From Ignavibacteria bacterium (GTDB lineage: Bacteria; Bacteroidota; Ignavibacteria; Ignavibacteriales; Melioribacteraceae): DNA of 35,518 nucleotides. The position numbers and the translations under genes are program-made. The stretch's first letter is position 1; every line of letters begins with the position of its first letter. Below the pieces are notes generated by a model that did not search any database, was not told where the DNA came from, and saw only the letters and a list, made by a program, of their open reading frames with translations. The DNA lies in the NCBI GenBank assembly GCA_012719345.1, contig JAAYAN010000094.1, positions 1-35,518 of the forward strand. Reading direction: 5' to 3'. Positions 16,987 through 27,576 of the stretch are shown here, in pieces.

Positions 16987-17784
16987 ATGAAATATATAAT
17001 TAATAGTCTTTCGGTAAATACTTTCGGCGATCCCGAAAATATCCCTGTAATATTTGTGCACGGATTTCCTTTCGATTATTCGATGTGGGAAAACCAGATT
17101 GCTGAATTAAAGAACGATTATTACTGTATTTCTTACGATGTGCGGGGATTGGGTGACAGTTATGTGGGCGACGGGCAATATACAATGGATGCATTTGCCA
17201 GCGATTTGTTTTCGATTGTTCACGAAATGAATATTAATCAACCTGTTTTGTGCGGACTTTCGATGGGTGGTTACATTATTTTAAGGACACTCCAACGCGA
17301 TTCCAAGAGGTTTCGGGGAGTGGTTTTATGCAACACCAAAGCTTCGGGCGATGATAACGAAGCTAAACTGAAACGCGCTCAGGCAATAGACGACATAAAT
17401 GTAAAGGGGCTCGATTTTTTTGTATCGAATTTTGTTCCTAATTGTTTTTCGGATTTCACAAAGAAAAAGAATCCTGAATTGGTTGAAAAAATTACGCAAA
17501 ATGCAAAAAGGCATATCCCTAAAGGTGTTAAAGGTTCTGTATTTGCAATGCTGAGCCGGAACGATACAAACGAAATTCTTCCAAAATTAGAAATACCTGC
17601 ACTTGTTATTGCCGGCAAAGATGATAAAATAACTCCGGTTACTGCAATGAAGGAAATGGCTGATAAAATAAAAGATTCCGATTTTACTGAAATTCCGAAC
17701 GCAGCCCATTTAACACCGCTTGAAAATCCGGAAAAATTTAATAAGGCATTAAAAGAATTTCTGGATACGAAAATCACAAAATAA
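16987..17784 (+). CDS. Alpha/beta-fold hydrolase, first of tandem pair
   Basis: A 265-residue cytoplasmic alpha/beta hydrolase. The oxyanion HGFPFD motif is at 25-30, the nucleophile is S92 in GLSMGG, the acid is D213 in AGKDDKITP and the base is H241 in NAAHLTPLENP, so the triad is complete. The pattern resembles 3-oxoadipate enol-lactonase and MenH-like enzymes. The neighbouring men genes make MenH (SHCHC synthase) a candidate function, but the sequence alone does not decide it. AAGGAATAAG precedes the ATG. The next gene is a close paralogue with every triad residue at the same position. Confidence 0.9.
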   Translation: MKYIINSLSVNTFGDPENIPVIFVHGFPFDYSMWENQIAELKNDYYCISYDVRGLGDSYVGDGQYTMDAFASDLFSIVHEMNINQPVLCGLSMGGYIILRTLQRDSKRFRGVVLCNTKASGDDNEAKLKRAQAIDDINVKGLDFFVSNFVPNCFSDFTKKKNPELVEKITQNAKRHIPKGVKGSVFAMLSRNDTNEILPKLEIPALVIAGKDDKITPVTAMKEMADKIKDSDFTEIPNAAHLTPLENPEKFNKALKEFLDTKITK

Positions 17785-17899
17785 TTTTTTGGATTTATTT
17801 ATTTATTTAAGTATATTTTTCATTAAAAGTTAATAAATAAAGAAATCAATTAAAATTTCGTTATTTTCTTATTCTTTAAACTTAAAATATGAAAGCAAA

Positions 17900-18691
17900 G
17901 TGAAGACAATTATAAACACTCAAGCAGTTTATACTGCCGGTAATCCTAAAAATATTCCTGTAGTTTTTATTCATGGTTTTTTATTCGATCACACAATGTG
18001 GAAAAACCAGGTAAATGCCTTAAGCGAAAACTATTATTGTGTTTCGTACGATATAAGAGGTTTTGGCGAAAGTTACGTTGGCGACGGGCAATATACGCTT
18101 GAAGCCTATGCAAGTGATTTGTTTTCGATAATTACAGAACTTAACCTGATTCGTCCTGTGCTCTGCGGACTTTCACTTGGCGGCTATATTGCTTTACGTA
18201 CTTTAGAAAGAGACCAGTCGAGATTTAGAGGCGCGGTTTTATGTAACACAAAATCCGAAGCCGATTCGGGTAAAGACAAACTTTTAAGATATTCTAAGAT
18301 TGATGAGATAAATTTAAAGGGGCTCGAAAAATTTACCGGTGAATTCATTAAATCCTGCTTTTCGGAAAAAACACTCGGTGAAAAAGAAAATTTTGTTTCA
18401 TCATTAATTGAAAACGGCTGTAAAAATAACCCCAGAGGAGTTAAAGGCGGTTTGTTTGCAATTTTAAGCCGTACCGATACAACTGATTTTTTACCTCAGA
18501 TTAAAATCCCTGCACTTGTTATTGCCGGTGAAAAAGATAAAAAAACACCTGCTGCTGAAATGAAAAAGATGGCAGAAAAGATTCCAGATTCGAAATTTAC
18601 GATAATTAAGAATGCCGGACATATTTCTCCGCTTGAAAATTCTGAAGAAGTTAATGCTGCATTAATTGCTTTTCTTAAAGGAATAAAATAA
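17900..18691 (+). CDS. Alpha/beta-fold hydrolase, second of tandem pair
   Basis: A 263-residue paralogue of the preceding protein. The triad is S92 (GLSLGG), D213 (AGEKDKKTP) and H241 (NAGHISPLENS). The shared blocks GDGQYT, ASDLFSI, VLCGLS and LPALVIAG-like strands show a recent tandem duplication. The start is a GTG, fixed by alignment with the first copy. A four-codon ORF (ATG at 17889) ends on the TGA that overlaps this GTG, which could allow reinitiation. The ligand is unknown; divergence is mainly in the cap region (about 120-185), suggesting a different substrate. Confidence 0.9.
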   Translation: MKTIINTQAVYTAGNPKNIPVVFIHGFLFDHTMWKNQVNALSENYYCVSYDIRGFGESYVGDGQYTLEAYASDLFSIITELNLIRPVLCGLSLGGYIALRTLERDQSRFRGAVLCNTKSEADSGKDKLLRYSKIDEINLKGLEKFTGEFIKSCFSEKTLGEKENFVSSLIENGCKNNPRGVKGGLFAILSRTDTTDFLPQIKIPALVIAGEKDKKTPAAEMKKMAEKIPDSKFTIIKNAGHISPLENSEEVNAALIAFLKGIK

Positions 18692-18694
18692 GAT

Positions 18695-19153
18695 TTACTG
18701 AAAATTTACTTCGTGGCGGAGGTACTTACCGTTTTCGTAAATAAATTTTGCGCAGAAAAATTTTTTGTTAAAAATCCAATCGATAAATATTTTATCACCT
18801 TCCCAAAGATTAAGCTTGTTTAAATCTTCAATTTTAATCCATTCAAGTTTACCTTCGGGAGATTCTGTCAATTCGCCTGTAAATTCCGTTGATGTAAAAA
18901 GAAAAACGTGCCAGTCGAAAAAACCGTCAAACTTCGGGAAAGTAATAAATCCTTTAAGAGCGGGATTAATCATTGTTAAACCCGATTCTTCCTGTACTTC
19001 TCTTATTGCGCAGTCGAAAGGTGATTCTCCGGATTCGAATTTTCCGCCCAATCCGTTCCATTTGCCTTTATGATAATCATTTTCCTTTTTGTTGCGGTAA
19101 ACCATTAAAACTTTGTCGTCTTTCAATAGATAACACAATGTTGCAAGTTTCAT
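18695..19153 (-). CDS. Nudix hydrolase, MutT-like
   Basis: A 152-residue Nudix phosphohydrolase with a complete Nudix box at residues 37-59 (GKFESGE then REVQEESGL). Upstream WNGLGGKFE and the start LATLCYLLKDDKVLMVYR are typical of MutT/NTP pyrophosphatase members that hydrolyse oxidised dNTPs. The substrate is inferred. The gene converges on the second hydrolase gene with a 3-base gap and lies just beyond the hldD terminator. Confidence 0.9.
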   Translation of the reverse strand: MKLATLCYLLKDDKVLMVYRNKKENDYHKGKWNGLGGKFESGESPFDCAIREVQEESGLTMINPALKGFITFPKFDGFFDWHVFLFTSTEFTGELTESPEGKLEWIKIEDLNKLNLWEGDKIFIDWIFNKKFFCAKFIYENGKYLRHEVNFQ

Positions 19154-19163
19154 ATTTCAAATC

Positions 19164-19189
19164 AAAAAAAAAGACGGCGTAAAGCCGTC
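19164..19189 (-). terminator. Intrinsic terminator of hldD
   Basis: On the minus strand GACGGC (19189-19184) pairs with GCCGTC (19178-19173) around a 5-nt loop and is followed by nine T residues. This is a canonical intrinsic terminator. Confidence 0.9.
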
Positions 19190-19205
19190 AGATGAAAAAA
19201 ATTAT

Positions 19206-20183
19206 TTAAGATAAACCCACATACTTATATTTCTGCAGGTAATTTGTTATGTAATCTTTAATCCCTTCTTCAAGAGAAGTAATTGGTTTGCTGTAGCCGG
19301 CGTTTCTGATTTTTTCAATATCTGCCTGAGTAAAATATTGGTATTTATCCCTCATTCCTTCCGGCATATCAATGTAATTGATTTTAGGAGTTTTTCCGAG
19401 TACTTTGAAAATAGCAGTTACAAGATCGTTCCAAGTTCTGGCAGTTCCGGTTCCAACATTAAAAAGTCCGTTTTTTTCATGATTTTCGAAAAAGTGAAGA
19501 ATCATTTCTACGGCATCGTTAACATAAATAAAATCGCGCTTTTGTTCTCCGTCTTTGTATTCTTTTTTGTAGGATTTAAAAAGACTTACTTCTCCGGCAG
19601 CAGTAATCTGTTCGTAAGCTTTGTTAATAACGCTTCGCATTTCACCCTTGTGGTATTCGTTAGGTCCGTAAACATTAAAAAATTTCAAACCTACTACTTT
19701 TTCGTCAATTTCCATCTTTTTCAGCCAAAGATCAAACATTTGTTTGGAGTATCCGTACATATTCAAAGGGCGGAGTTTTTCAATTTCATTTTCATCATCT
19801 TTATATCCAAGAGAACCGTCTCCGTAAGTTGCAGCCGACGAAGCATAAATAAATCTTGCTCGTTGAGGCAGGCAGTATTTTACAAGTTCCTTACTGAAAC
19901 GGAAATTATTCTGAACAAGATAATCGGCATCTTTTTCTGTTGTAGATGAACAAGCGCCTAAATGAATAACAGTATCAACATTAAAAGGAACTTGTTCGTC
20001 CATAATTAAATTATAAAACTCGTCTTTATGATAAATATCTAAAAATTTTAAACCGTTTAGGTTTTTCCATTTCTCTTCGCAGCCCAGCCTGTCTACTATA
20101 ATAATATTTTCGTAGCCGAGCTTATTTAATTTGCTTATAAGTACGCTTCCAATAAAACCGGCGCCGCCTGTTATTACAATCAT
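19206..20183 (-). CDS. hldD: ADP-L-glycero-D-manno-heptose 6-epimerase
   Basis: A 325-residue extended short-chain dehydrogenase/reductase. The NADP-binding loop is GGAGFIG (6-12), the family-specific HLGACSSTTE is at about 74-83, S115/S116 and Y143-x-x-x-K147 form the active site, and GEMRS and KRDFIYV follow. It epimerises ADP-heptose for the LPS inner core, which indicates a Gram-negative outer membrane. It is transcribed alone and ends in a strong terminator. Other heptose genes (hldE, gmhA) are not in the window. Confidence 0.95.
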   Translation of the reverse strand: MIVITGGAGFIGSVLISKLNKLGYENIIIVDRLGCEEKWKNLNGLKFLDIYHKDEFYNLIMDEQVPFNVDTVIHLGACSSTTEKDADYLVQNNFRFSKELVKYCLPQRARFIYASSAATYGDGSLGYKDDENEIEKLRPLNMYGYSKQMFDLWLKKMEIDEKVVGLKFFNVYGPNEYHKGEMRSVINKAYEQITAAGEVSLFKSYKKEYKDGEQKRDFIYVNDAVEMILHFFENHEKNGLFNVGTGTARTWNDLVTAIFKVLGKTPKINYIDMPEGMRDKYQYFTQADIEKIRNAGYSKPITSLEEGIKDYITNYLQKYKYVGLS

Positions 20184-20316
20184 CTTTTATCCTCGCAATA
20201 TCAAAATTTAAATATTTTGTTTATATTCGCTTATTACTTTTTTACAAATCCTTAATTATTATCGAACTAAAATAACAAAAAAAATAACTAATTAGCTCTC
20301 CCGAAAGGAAATATAA

Positions 20317-23300
20317 ATGACAATAACTAAATTAAAATCTTTATTGAAGGAAAGGATACTTGTTCTCGACGGTGCAATGGGCACAATGATACAGCGGAAA
20401 AAACTGAGCGAAGAAGATTTCCGCGGAGTAAGGTTAGCCGATCATTCAAATGATCTTAAAGGAAACAACGATATACTTTCAATAACACAACCGGAAATAA
20501 TAAAAAGTATTCACAGAGAATATTTAGAAGCTGGTGCTGATATAATTGAAACAAACTCGTTTAACGGAAATATTTTTTCGCAAGCCGATTATAAAACAGA
20601 AGAACTTGTTTATGAAATAAATTTTGAAGCAGCAAAAATTGCTAAAGAAACTGTAAATGAATTTTTAAAAGATAATCCAGAAAGTCCGCGTTTTGTGGCT
20701 GGTACTTTGGGACCCACAAACAAATCGCTTTCACTTTCCCCGGATATAAACGATCCCGGTTACCGTGCCGTTACATACGACCAGATGCGAGATGCGTATT
20801 ACGAGCAGGCAAGGGGACTTATTGATGGCGGTGCCGACATTATTATGATAGAAACTGTATTCGATACTTTGAATTGCCGGGCTGCAATTTATGCCGTTCA
20901 GGAACTCATGGAAAAAACAGGAAAGGATTTTCCGGTAATGATAAGCGGCACCATAATAGACCAAAGCGGACGCACGTTATCCGGACAGACAGCCGAAGCA
21001 TTTTGGATTTCGGTAGCGCATACAAAAAATCTTTTAAGCGTTGGGTTGAATTGTGCTCTTGGTGCCGAACAAATGAGACCTTTTCTTCGTGAACTTTCCA
21101 ATAAAGTTGAATGCTTTATAAGCGTACACCCAAATGCCGGTCTGCCAAATGAATTCGGAGGATACGACCAGACTGCAGCAGAAATGACAGAAATTTTAAA
21201 AGATTTTGCCGAACACGGTATGTTTAATATTGTTGGAGGATGCTGCGGCACAACACCGGAACACATTGCGAAAATTTCTGCTATGGTTAAAAATTATAAA
21301 CCCCGGATGCCTAAAAAACCTGATAATTATTTAGAACTGAGCGGAATGGAACCTCTTGTTGTAAGACCCGAAACTAATTTTGTTAATGTGGGAGAAAGAA
21401 CAAACGTAACCGGTTCAAAAAAATTTGCGCGTCTTATAAAAGAAGAAAAATATGACGAAGCTTTGTCTGTAGCACGCGATCAGGTTGAAGGAGGAGCCCA
21501 AATACTTGATATAAATATGGATGAAGCAATGATAGATTCCGAAAAGGCGATTGTTAAATATCTCAATCTTCTTGCCGCCGAACCTGATATTGCAAAACTG
21601 CCAGTAATGCTCGATTCAAGTAAATGGGAAGTGATTGAAGCCGGATTAAAATGTCTGCAAGGCAAAGGAATTGTAAACTCTATCAGCTTAAAAGAAGGCG
21701 AAGAAATTTTTACCGAGCGGGCAAATAAACTATTCAAATACGGAGCTGCTGTAATAGTAATGGCTTTTGACGAGAAAGGACAAGCCGATACTTACGAGCG
21801 TAAAATAGGTATCTGCAAACGCGCGTACGAAATTCTTACTAAAAAAATAGGTTTTCCGCCTCAGGATATTATTTTTGATCCGAATATCTTTGCAATTGCT
21901 ACGGGTATTGACGAGCATAACAATTATGCAGTTGATTTTATAAACGCAACAAGATGGATAAAAAGAAATCTGCCTTATGCAAAAGTTAGCGGCGGGGTAA
22001 GCAATATTTCTTTTTCTTTCCGCGGGAACGACAGAGTGCGCGAAGCAATGCATTCGGCATTTCTTTATCACGCAATTGAAGCCGGAATGGATATGGGAAT
22101 TGTTAACGCCGGTCAGCTCGAAGTTTATGAAGAAATCCCAAAAGATTTTTTAGTTATAGTTGAAGATGTAATTCTAAACAGAAAACCAGAAGCAACTGAA
22201 AAACTGATTGCGGCAGCTGAAAAAGTTATTGGGAAAGGCAAAGAGTCAGCAAGTGAACAAGAATGGAGAAGCGCACCGGTAGAGGAAAGACTGAAGCACT
22301 CGCTTGTAAAAGGAATAGTTGAGCATGTAGAAGCAGATACAGAAGAAGCGCGTCAAAAATTTTCCGATCCGCTGGAAATAATTGAAGGACCTTTAATGGA
22401 TGGAATGAATACAGTCGGAGATTTATTCGGATCCGGCAAGATGTTTCTTCCGCAAGTTGTAAAAAGCGCGCGCGTTATGAAAAAATCAGTTGCCTATCTT
22501 ATACCGTTTATAGAAGCGGCAAAGTCATCGGCAAAAGCTCATAAATCGGGTAAAATTCTTATGGCAACAGTTAAAGGCGATGTACACGATATCGGTAAAA
22601 ATATTGTCGGGGTTGTTTTAGGATGCAATAATTACGAAATCATTGATCTAGGTGTAATGGTTCCTGCCGATAAAATTATTGATACTGCAATTAAAGAAAA
22701 TGCTGATATTATCGGTTTAAGCGGACTTATAACACCGTCGCTTGACGAAATGGTGGACATTGCATCGGAACTTGAAAGAAGAAAATTGAATATTCCTGTA
22801 ATGATAGGAGGAGCTACAACTTCAAGGATTCATACAGCAGTAAAAATTGATCCGCAGTATTCAGGCGCTGTAGTGCATGTTATTGATGCTTCCAAAGCAG
22901 TTCCGGCAGCCGGAAATCTGGTAAATAAAAAATCTTACAATAATTATTTATCGGAAATTAAAAATGAATACAGCCGGCTCCGCGAAAATCATCAAAAAAA
23001 CAGGGGGGCAAAAAAATATATTACGCTTGAGCAAGCCCGTAAAAACAAATTTAAAATCGACTGGCAGAATTATCAGCCGCCTGTTCCATTTAAAACCGGC
23101 ATACAGGAATATAAAAATTATTCTCTGGGTGAAATTAGAAAGTATATCGACTGGAATCCGTTTTTTATTACCTGGGAATTAAAAGGCAAATATCCGGCAA
23201 TTTTCGAAAACACGGATTACGGCGCCGAAGCTAAAAAACTGTATGAAGATGCAAATAAGATACTTGACAAAATCATTTCCGAAAAACTGCTTACCGCTGA

Positions 23301-24012
23301 CGGAGTGACCGGAATTTTTCCTGCAAATACAATAGGCGAAGACGATATTGAAATTTATTTTGATGAAAACCGTAAAAACAGCCGTGCATTAATTCATACT
23401 TTGCGCCAGCAATATGAAAAATCTGAAAACAATCCGAGCATTGCACTTGCAGATTTTATAGCTCCAAAAGAATCGGGAAAGAATGATTATATTGGAGCCT
23501 TTGCTGTTACTGCCGGAAACGGTATCGAAAATATTATACAGAAATACGAAAAAGAAAATGACGATTACAGCAGCATTATGGTAAAGGCGGTTGCAGACAG
23601 ACTTGCAGAAGCATTTGCTGAACTTCTGCACGAGAAAATCCGGAAAGAAATATGGGCATACTCGAAAGATGAAAATCTTGCAAATAATGATTTAATTGCA
23701 GAGAAATATACAGGAATAAGACCTGCGCCAGGATATCCGGCTCAGCCTGATCATACTGAAAAAATTACACTATTCAATCTGCTTGATGCTACAAAAGTTA
23801 CCGGCATTACTCTTACCGAAAATCTGGCTATGAATCCGGCTGCTTCAGTCTGCGGACTTTATTTTTCGCATCCGGAAGCAAAATATTTCACTACTGGTAA
23901 AATATCAAAAGATCAGATTGACGATTACAGAAAGCGCAAAGGAATAAGTATTAATGAAGCTGAAAAATGGTTGAGACCTGTACTGAATTATGATGAAAGT
24001 GATAAATTATGA
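20317..24012 (+). CDS. metH: Cobalamin-dependent methionine synthase
   Basis: A full-length 1231-residue MetH (E. coli enzyme 1227). Domains in order: homocysteine-binding barrel (about 1-330) with zinc ligands C246 (LNCALG), C309 and C310 ([10 protein letters not shown]); pterin-binding barrel (about 355-620; [11 protein letters not shown]); B12 cap and Rossmann domains (about 650-900) with the cobalt-ligating H757 in [12 protein letters not shown]; and the reactivation domain with [14 protein letters not shown]. It methylates homocysteine from methyltetrahydrofolate and completes the route started by metZ. AAAGGA precedes the ATG. The 133-base leader shows no B12 riboswitch. It overlaps the next gene by 4 bases. 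Confidence 0.98.
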   Translation: MTITKLKSLLKERILVLDGAMGTMIQRKKLSEEDFRGVRLADHSNDLKGNNDILSITQPEIIKSIHREYLEAGADIIETNSFNGNIFSQADYKTEELVYEINFEAAKIAKETVNEFLKDNPESPRFVAGTLGPTNKSLSLSPDINDPGYRAVTYDQMRDAYYEQARGLIDGGADIIMIETVFDTLNCRAAIYAVQELMEKTGKDFPVMISGTIIDQSGRTLSGQTAEAFWISVAHTKNLLSVGLNCALGAEQMRPFLRELSNKVECFISVHPNAGLPNEFGGYDQTAAEMTEILKDFAEHGMFNIVGGCCGTTPEHIAKISAMVKNYKPRMPKKPDNYLELSGMEPLVVRPETNFVNVGERTNVTGSKKFARLIKEEKYDEALSVARDQVEGGAQILDINMDEAMIDSEKAIVKYLNLLAAEPDIAKLPVMLDSSKWEVIEAGLKCLQGKGIVNSISLKEGEEIFTERANKLFKYGAAVIVMAFDEKGQADTYERKIGICKRAYEILTKKIGFPPQDIIFDPNIFAIATGIDEHNNYAVDFINATRWIKRNLPYAKVSGGVSNISFSFRGNDRVREAMHSAFLYHAIEAGMDMGIVNAGQLEVYEEIPKDFLVIVEDVILNRKPEATEKLIAAAEKVIGKGKESASEQEWRSAPVEERLKHSLVKGIVEHVEADTEEARQKFSDPLEIIEGPLMDGMNTVGDLFGSGKMFLPQVVKSARVMKKSVAYLIPFIEAAKSSAKAHKSGKILMATVKGDVHDIGKNIVGVVLGCNNYEIIDLGVMVPADKIIDTAIKENADIIGLSGLITPSLDEMVDIASELERRKLNIPVMIGGATTSRIHTAVKIDPQYSGAVVHVIDASKAVPAAGNLVNKKSYNNYLSEIKNEYSRLRENHQKNRGAKKYITLEQARKNKFKIDWQNYQPPVPFKTGIQEYKNYSLGEIRKYIDWNPFFITWELKGKYPAIFENTDYGAEAKKLYEDANKILDKIISEKLLTADGVTGIFPANTIGEDDIEIYFDENRKNSRALIHTLRQQYEKSENNPSIALADFIAPKESGKNDYIGAFAVTAGNGIENIIQKYEKENDDYSSIMVKAVADRLAEAFAELLHEKIRKEIWAYSKDENLANNDLIAEKYTGIRPAPGYPAQPDHTEKITLFNLLDATKVTGITLTENLAMNPAASVCGLYFSHPEAKYFTTGKISKDQIDDYRKRKGISINEAEKWLRPVLNYDESDKL

Positions 24013-24692
24013 ACAATAATATTAAAGTAAATCTGATTGTTGCGGCATTAATGATTTTATCGTGCGCCGAAAAGCCTTCCGAAAAACCGGATTACAGCGC
24101 TGCAGAAATAGCATACCGAAACGGTCAGTACGATTCTGCAATAGTTCTTTATAAACAAATAACCGATAAATTCCCGGAGGAATATCTGGCGTATTTTTCC
24201 AGCGGAAGCTGCAAATTTAATCTGGGCGATTATCAGGGAGCCGCTGATGATTACGGTAAAGTAATAGAAATAAGAGAAGATAATTTTATAGGATACGATA
24301 GCAGAGGGATATGTTACTTTAATCTTGAACTTTTGGAAAAAGCTAAAGACGACTTTAAAAAAGCTATTAAAATTCAACCACAATATCCTGATGCCTTTTC
24401 TAATCTTGGTTATCTCTTTTTTGTAGAGGGAGAGAATGATTCTGCTTTGTTTTATTACAATGAGGCGATAAAATCTTATTCTTACTCTCTTCCGGCATAT
24501 TTCAACAGAGCAACTCTTTACGATACTTTGGGGCAATACCAACAAGCTGTTGCGGATTTAAACGAAATACTTAAAATCGATTCACTTAATGCTGTCGTTT
24601 TGAACTTACGCGGAAAAATAAAACTTAAAGCAGGCGACAAAAAAGGAGCGGATGAGGATTTTAAGAAATCCCAAAACACTAAAATGCAATAG
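24009..24692 (+). CDS. TPR-repeat lipoprotein
   Basis: A 227-residue protein with a signal peptide ending in a lipobox-like ILSC (Cys about 20), so probably a lipoprotein. Five to six tetratricopeptide repeats follow, with recognisable [41 protein letters not shown] and [12 protein letters not shown]-like units. TPR proteins scaffold protein complexes in the periplasm or at the outer membrane. The 4-base ATGA overlap with metH implies co-translation, an unexpected pairing with a cytoplasmic enzyme. The partner is unknown. Confidence 0.85.
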   Translation: MNNNIKVNLIVAALMILSCAEKPSEKPDYSAAEIAYRNGQYDSAIVLYKQITDKFPEEYLAYFSSGSCKFNLGDYQGAADDYGKVIEIREDNFIGYDSRGICYFNLELLEKAKDDFKKAIKIQPQYPDAFSNLGYLFFVEGENDSALFYYNEAIKSYSYSLPAYFNRATLYDTLGQYQQAVADLNEILKIDSLNAVVLNLRGKIKLKAGDKKGADEDFKKSQNTKMQ

Positions 24693-24718
24693 TCCTGCAA
24701 AAAGGAGAGGGGAATTAA

Positions 24719-25261
24719 ATGTCCGATGACCGCCGATTAATGACGGATGAATTAAAAAAGACAACTCTTCCTGTTCTTAAACAAAAAGGATTTAAGGGCA
24801 GTTTTCCTCACTTCAGAAGAATATCGGACGATAAAATTGATTTGCTGATGTTTCAATTTGATAAATACGGCGGCGGTTTTATTGTGGAAATTTCTTTTGT
24901 TATCACCAGCGAAACCGATAAATACGTCTTCCACTGGCGGAAAGGTGTAGCTCCCGAAAAACTTACCGTTGCAGACGCAAAATTACGAAAACGATTTCCC
25001 GAAGCAAATACCTGGTTTTATTATTGGGATTTATACGAGCAGAAAACCCTCTTCGGAAAAAACATAATTGCTGTTAATCCGGAAGAAAAATTTCACTTGC
25101 CGGAAAAGTATAAGCTTATCAAAAAAACTGATGAAAATATTTACAAAGAGCTTTCGGAAAAAGCAGTCAGTTGCATTGAAGAAGCTGAAAGATACTGGGA
25201 AAATCCGGACCTTTTTAATAAGAAAAAAAGATTCCGTTTGTTTGGGAAAAATAATTTTTAA
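24719..25261 (+). CDS. DUF4304-domain protein
   Basis: A 180-residue cytoplasmic protein with the DUF4304 pattern: a helix near LPVLKQKGFKGSFPHFRR, then alternating strands including DLLMFQFDKYGGGFIVEISF. The function of this family is unknown. An unusually purine-rich AGGAGAGGGGAA stretch precedes the ATG, supporting the start at 24719 over the internal ATG at 24740. It is 26 bases after the TPR gene, so it may be the third gene of the metH unit, and it ends 10 bases from the converging DUF4301 gene. Confidence 0.8.
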   Translation: MSDDRRLMTDELKKTTLPVLKQKGFKGSFPHFRRISDDKIDLLMFQFDKYGGGFIVEISFVITSETDKYVFHWRKGVAPEKLTVADAKLRKRFPEANTWFYYWDLYEQKTLFGKNIIAVNPEEKFHLPEKYKLIKKTDENIYKELSEKAVSCIEEAERYWENPDLFNKKKRFRLFGKNNF

Positions 25262-25271
25262 TTCTAAATTT

Positions 25272-26825
25272 TCAAGGCTGATGTTCCGGAAGAAGGAGAT
25301 CGTTTACCTCTTTAACGGGACTGAAAGTAATTTTAGGCACTTCAATAAAAATTGTAATCCAGTCCGCCATACTGCCGTTCCAAAGTCCGGGAAGTTCAAG
25401 AGCTTTCAATCTGCTGCCGTTTTTTGCTTTTTCCGAGATAAAAAAAGCATTTTCATCGCGGAATTTTCTTAAATCAAAAGGTTTTCCTTTAAAATCTCTG
25501 ATGCCGCAGACTAAATCGACAGGATTAAAATGCGTGGATTTTTTGAAAATTTCAAATTGCTCAGAATTATATTTATCAATCTGCGCGCTCTCAACAATCT
25601 GCAATGATACCGAATTATCTTCAAATTTAACCCAGAAAGGTCCTCCTCCGGGAGCACCCTGATTAAGCACCATTCCGCAAACGCGGATTGGTCTGTTCAG
25701 TTTTTTGTAATAATAATCGAGCAATCCTTTTGCGTCTGAACCGGAATCAGCAGGTTTGGGAATAAATAACTCTTTTTCAGCGAATTCAGACATTTCAAAT
25801 ATTTCATCTTTTTTGAGAGTTCCGCCGGCAATTTTGCGAAGGTAATTAAAAATACGCGACTGCGCTTTTATCAAATTTCCCGAAAGAAGTTTTTTATAAA
25901 GAATTGTAGAGCCTAATACTTTTTCCGTCACAACATTGTCGATGTTCTTAATAAAAACAATATCGCCGTTTATTTCCATCAGATTTTCCAGCAAGGCTCC
26001 GTGTCCGCCGGGGCGGAATAAAAGATTGCCGTTTTCATCCAAAAAAAGTTCATTGTTTATAGCAACGGCTATTGTATCTGTACTTTTTTTCTGCACCGAA
26101 TAAGTAACGCTAAACTTATATCCGCCGCTTTCGTAAAAAGGCAGGACTTTTTCAACGTGGCTTTCAATTTCTCCGATGTGCTCGGGAGAGATTGTAAAAT
26201 GAATGTTTATTTTTCCTTTCGAATTGGAGGAATACCCGATTGCTTCGGCAAGGTGTTCTTCGAGAGCAGTGCGGACTTGAGTTTCGTATTTGTGAAATTT
26301 TACCAGAGCTTTTGGTTTATCGGAATAATTTAATCCTTCGGGACTTATTAAAAAGTCGAGCAGATCATCGTATTCGATGTAAACTTTCCGAGAACCCTTT
26401 GCCTTCCGGTGTTTTTTATATTCTGCAATTATATCGTCAAAAAATGCAAACCTGTTCATCTTCTTGAAAAAATCGAGGACAGGCAGAAACTCTGTTTTGC
26501 CATTATTTACAAAATTCTGAATATCTTCCAGAGACTTGAAATTACTGATTTTCCGGGCGGTTTCAAGCTTTTCGAACATACGGGTTGCGGCTCCCGATGA
26601 AGGGACAAATTTCATTATTCTTCCGGCATCGGCAGCTTCGTGGTGAAACGATACCAATTCGTCGAAATCATTGTATTTTAAAACTTTAATGCCGTCGTCA
26701 ATTGTTGCCGGGCGCACAAGACGTGCAGGAATAAATCCGCGCTTAAAAAACGAAAGCTGTTTTTCTATATCTTCCGGCGTTAAATTATGACCGGTTATTT
26801 GTTCAGTAATTTCTTTTGAAAACAA
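25272..26825 (-). CDS. DUF4301-family protein
   Basis: A 517-residue cytoplasmic protein of the DUF4301 family, which is widespread in Bacteroidota and of unknown function. Recognisable conserved blocks are KFVPSSGAATRMFEKL, FRPGGHGALLENL and VCGMVLNQGAPGGGPFWVK. The first and second blocks recall nucleotidyltransferase-like glycine motifs, but I do not assign an activity. The start is a TTG by fit to the family N terminus; the nearby ATG is out of frame and no strong ribosome binding site is visible, so the start is uncertain. Confidence 0.85.
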   Translation of the reverse strand: MFSKEITEQITGHNLTPEDIEKQLSFFKRGFIPARLVRPATIDDGIKVLKYNDFDELVSFHHEAADAGRIMKFVPSSGAATRMFEKLETARKISNFKSLEDIQNFVNNGKTEFLPVLDFFKKMNRFAFFDDIIAEYKKHRKAKGSRKVYIEYDDLLDFLISPEGLNYSDKPKALVKFHKYETQVRTALEEHLAEAIGYSSNSKGKINIHFTISPEHIGEIESHVEKVLPFYESGGYKFSVTYSVQKKSTDTIAVAINNELFLDENGNLLFRPGGHGALLENLMEINGDIVFIKNIDNVVTEKVLGSTILYKKLLSGNLIKAQSRIFNYLRKIAGGTLKKDEIFEMSEFAEKELFIPKPADSGSDAKGLLDYYYKKLNRPIRVCGMVLNQGAPGGGPFWVKFEDNSVSLQIVESAQIDKYNSEQFEIFKKSTHFNPVDLVCGIRDFKGKPFDLRKFRDENAFFISEKAKNGSRLKALELPGLWNGSMADWITIFIEVPKITFSPVKEVNDLLLPEHQP

Positions 26826-26889
26826 TTTTGTACCATTAATAAAATTTATGCAAAGTTAATAAAAATTATTTTAACTGACCACTTGCAAA

Positions 26890-27555
26890 TTAAATTTCTG
26901 CTTTAATTATTCTTATTAATTCTCTGATTATAACAGCCGTTATACCCCAGATTTTGTAACCGTTGAAGTTGAAAACATAAACTTTGAATTTTCTGCCTTC
27001 TCTTGGTTCGCCGTAAATTGACGGGAGTCCGAGTTTTTTAACAGGCAGAAGCTCTATTTTCTTACCGGTCTCATCAAAATAATAAGGCTCAATTAATGTG
27101 CGGGAATAATAAACTTCGGGTTCGTTTTTTATAAAATATTCCAGCGGCGCTGTAAAAATGCTTTCAACTTCGTTTTTATCAATCTTGATTTCTTCAAGCG
27201 AAAGATCAAGAAATGCCAGAACTGGATCTATGGTAATTCCGAAAGGTCCAACAAGAAAATCCAATTTTCCGATAACCGATATTTTTGAAGCGGGAATTCC
27301 AAGTTCTTCAACTGTTTCGCGCAAAGCAGTATCAATTACATCCTTATCGGAATTTTTGTCGAATTCTCCTCCCGGAAAACAGATTTCGCCGCCCTGACGG
27401 ATATTTACTGCCCGTTTCTGAAAAAGCAGATGATACGAATCTTTAATCGTAATAATAGGAACTAAAACAGCAGCATTAAAATATTCATCTTTCCCGATCA
27501 TCGAGCAGGATTTGGAAAGCGAGTTTTTCAATTTTGAAATTTCGGGAATTTTCAT
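26890..27555 (-). CDS. Nudix hydrolase, CoA pyrophosphatase-like
   Basis: A 221-residue Nudix protein from the ATG at 27555 (an upstream TTG at 27561 is less likely). The segment LLFQKRAVNIRQGGEICFPGG followed by TALRETVEELGI has the UPF0035 pattern of NudL/Nudt7 CoA diphosphatases placed just before the Nudix box. These cleave CoA or acyl-CoA to phosphopantetheine and 3',5'-ADP. It is the last gene of the minus-strand unit with ParA, CHAD and kinase genes, 21 bases after parA. No good ribosome binding site is seen, so coupling is likely. Substrate is inferred. Confidence 0.87.
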   Translation of the reverse strand: MKIPEISKLKNSLSKSCSMIGKDEYFNAAVLVPIITIKDSYHLLFQKRAVNIRQGGEICFPGGEFDKNSDKDVIDTALRETVEELGIPASKISVIGKLDFLVGPFGITIDPVLAFLDLSLEEIKIDKNEVESIFTAPLEYFIKNEPEVYYSRTLIEPYYFDETGKKIELLPVKKLGLPSIYGEPREGRKFKVYVFNFNGYKIWGITAVIIRELIRIIKAEI

Positions 27556-27576
27556 CAGCAAACTAAATATTAAGTA

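Noticed and set aside
19338-19949. 203-codon plus-strand frame
   Set aside because: It lies antisense inside hldD and has a composition (Phe/Val/Ser-rich) typical of reverse-strand shadows.
20184-20316. Cobalamin riboswitch before metH
   Set aside because: The leader is only 133 bases, AT-rich, and lacks a B12-box-like sequence or complex fold.
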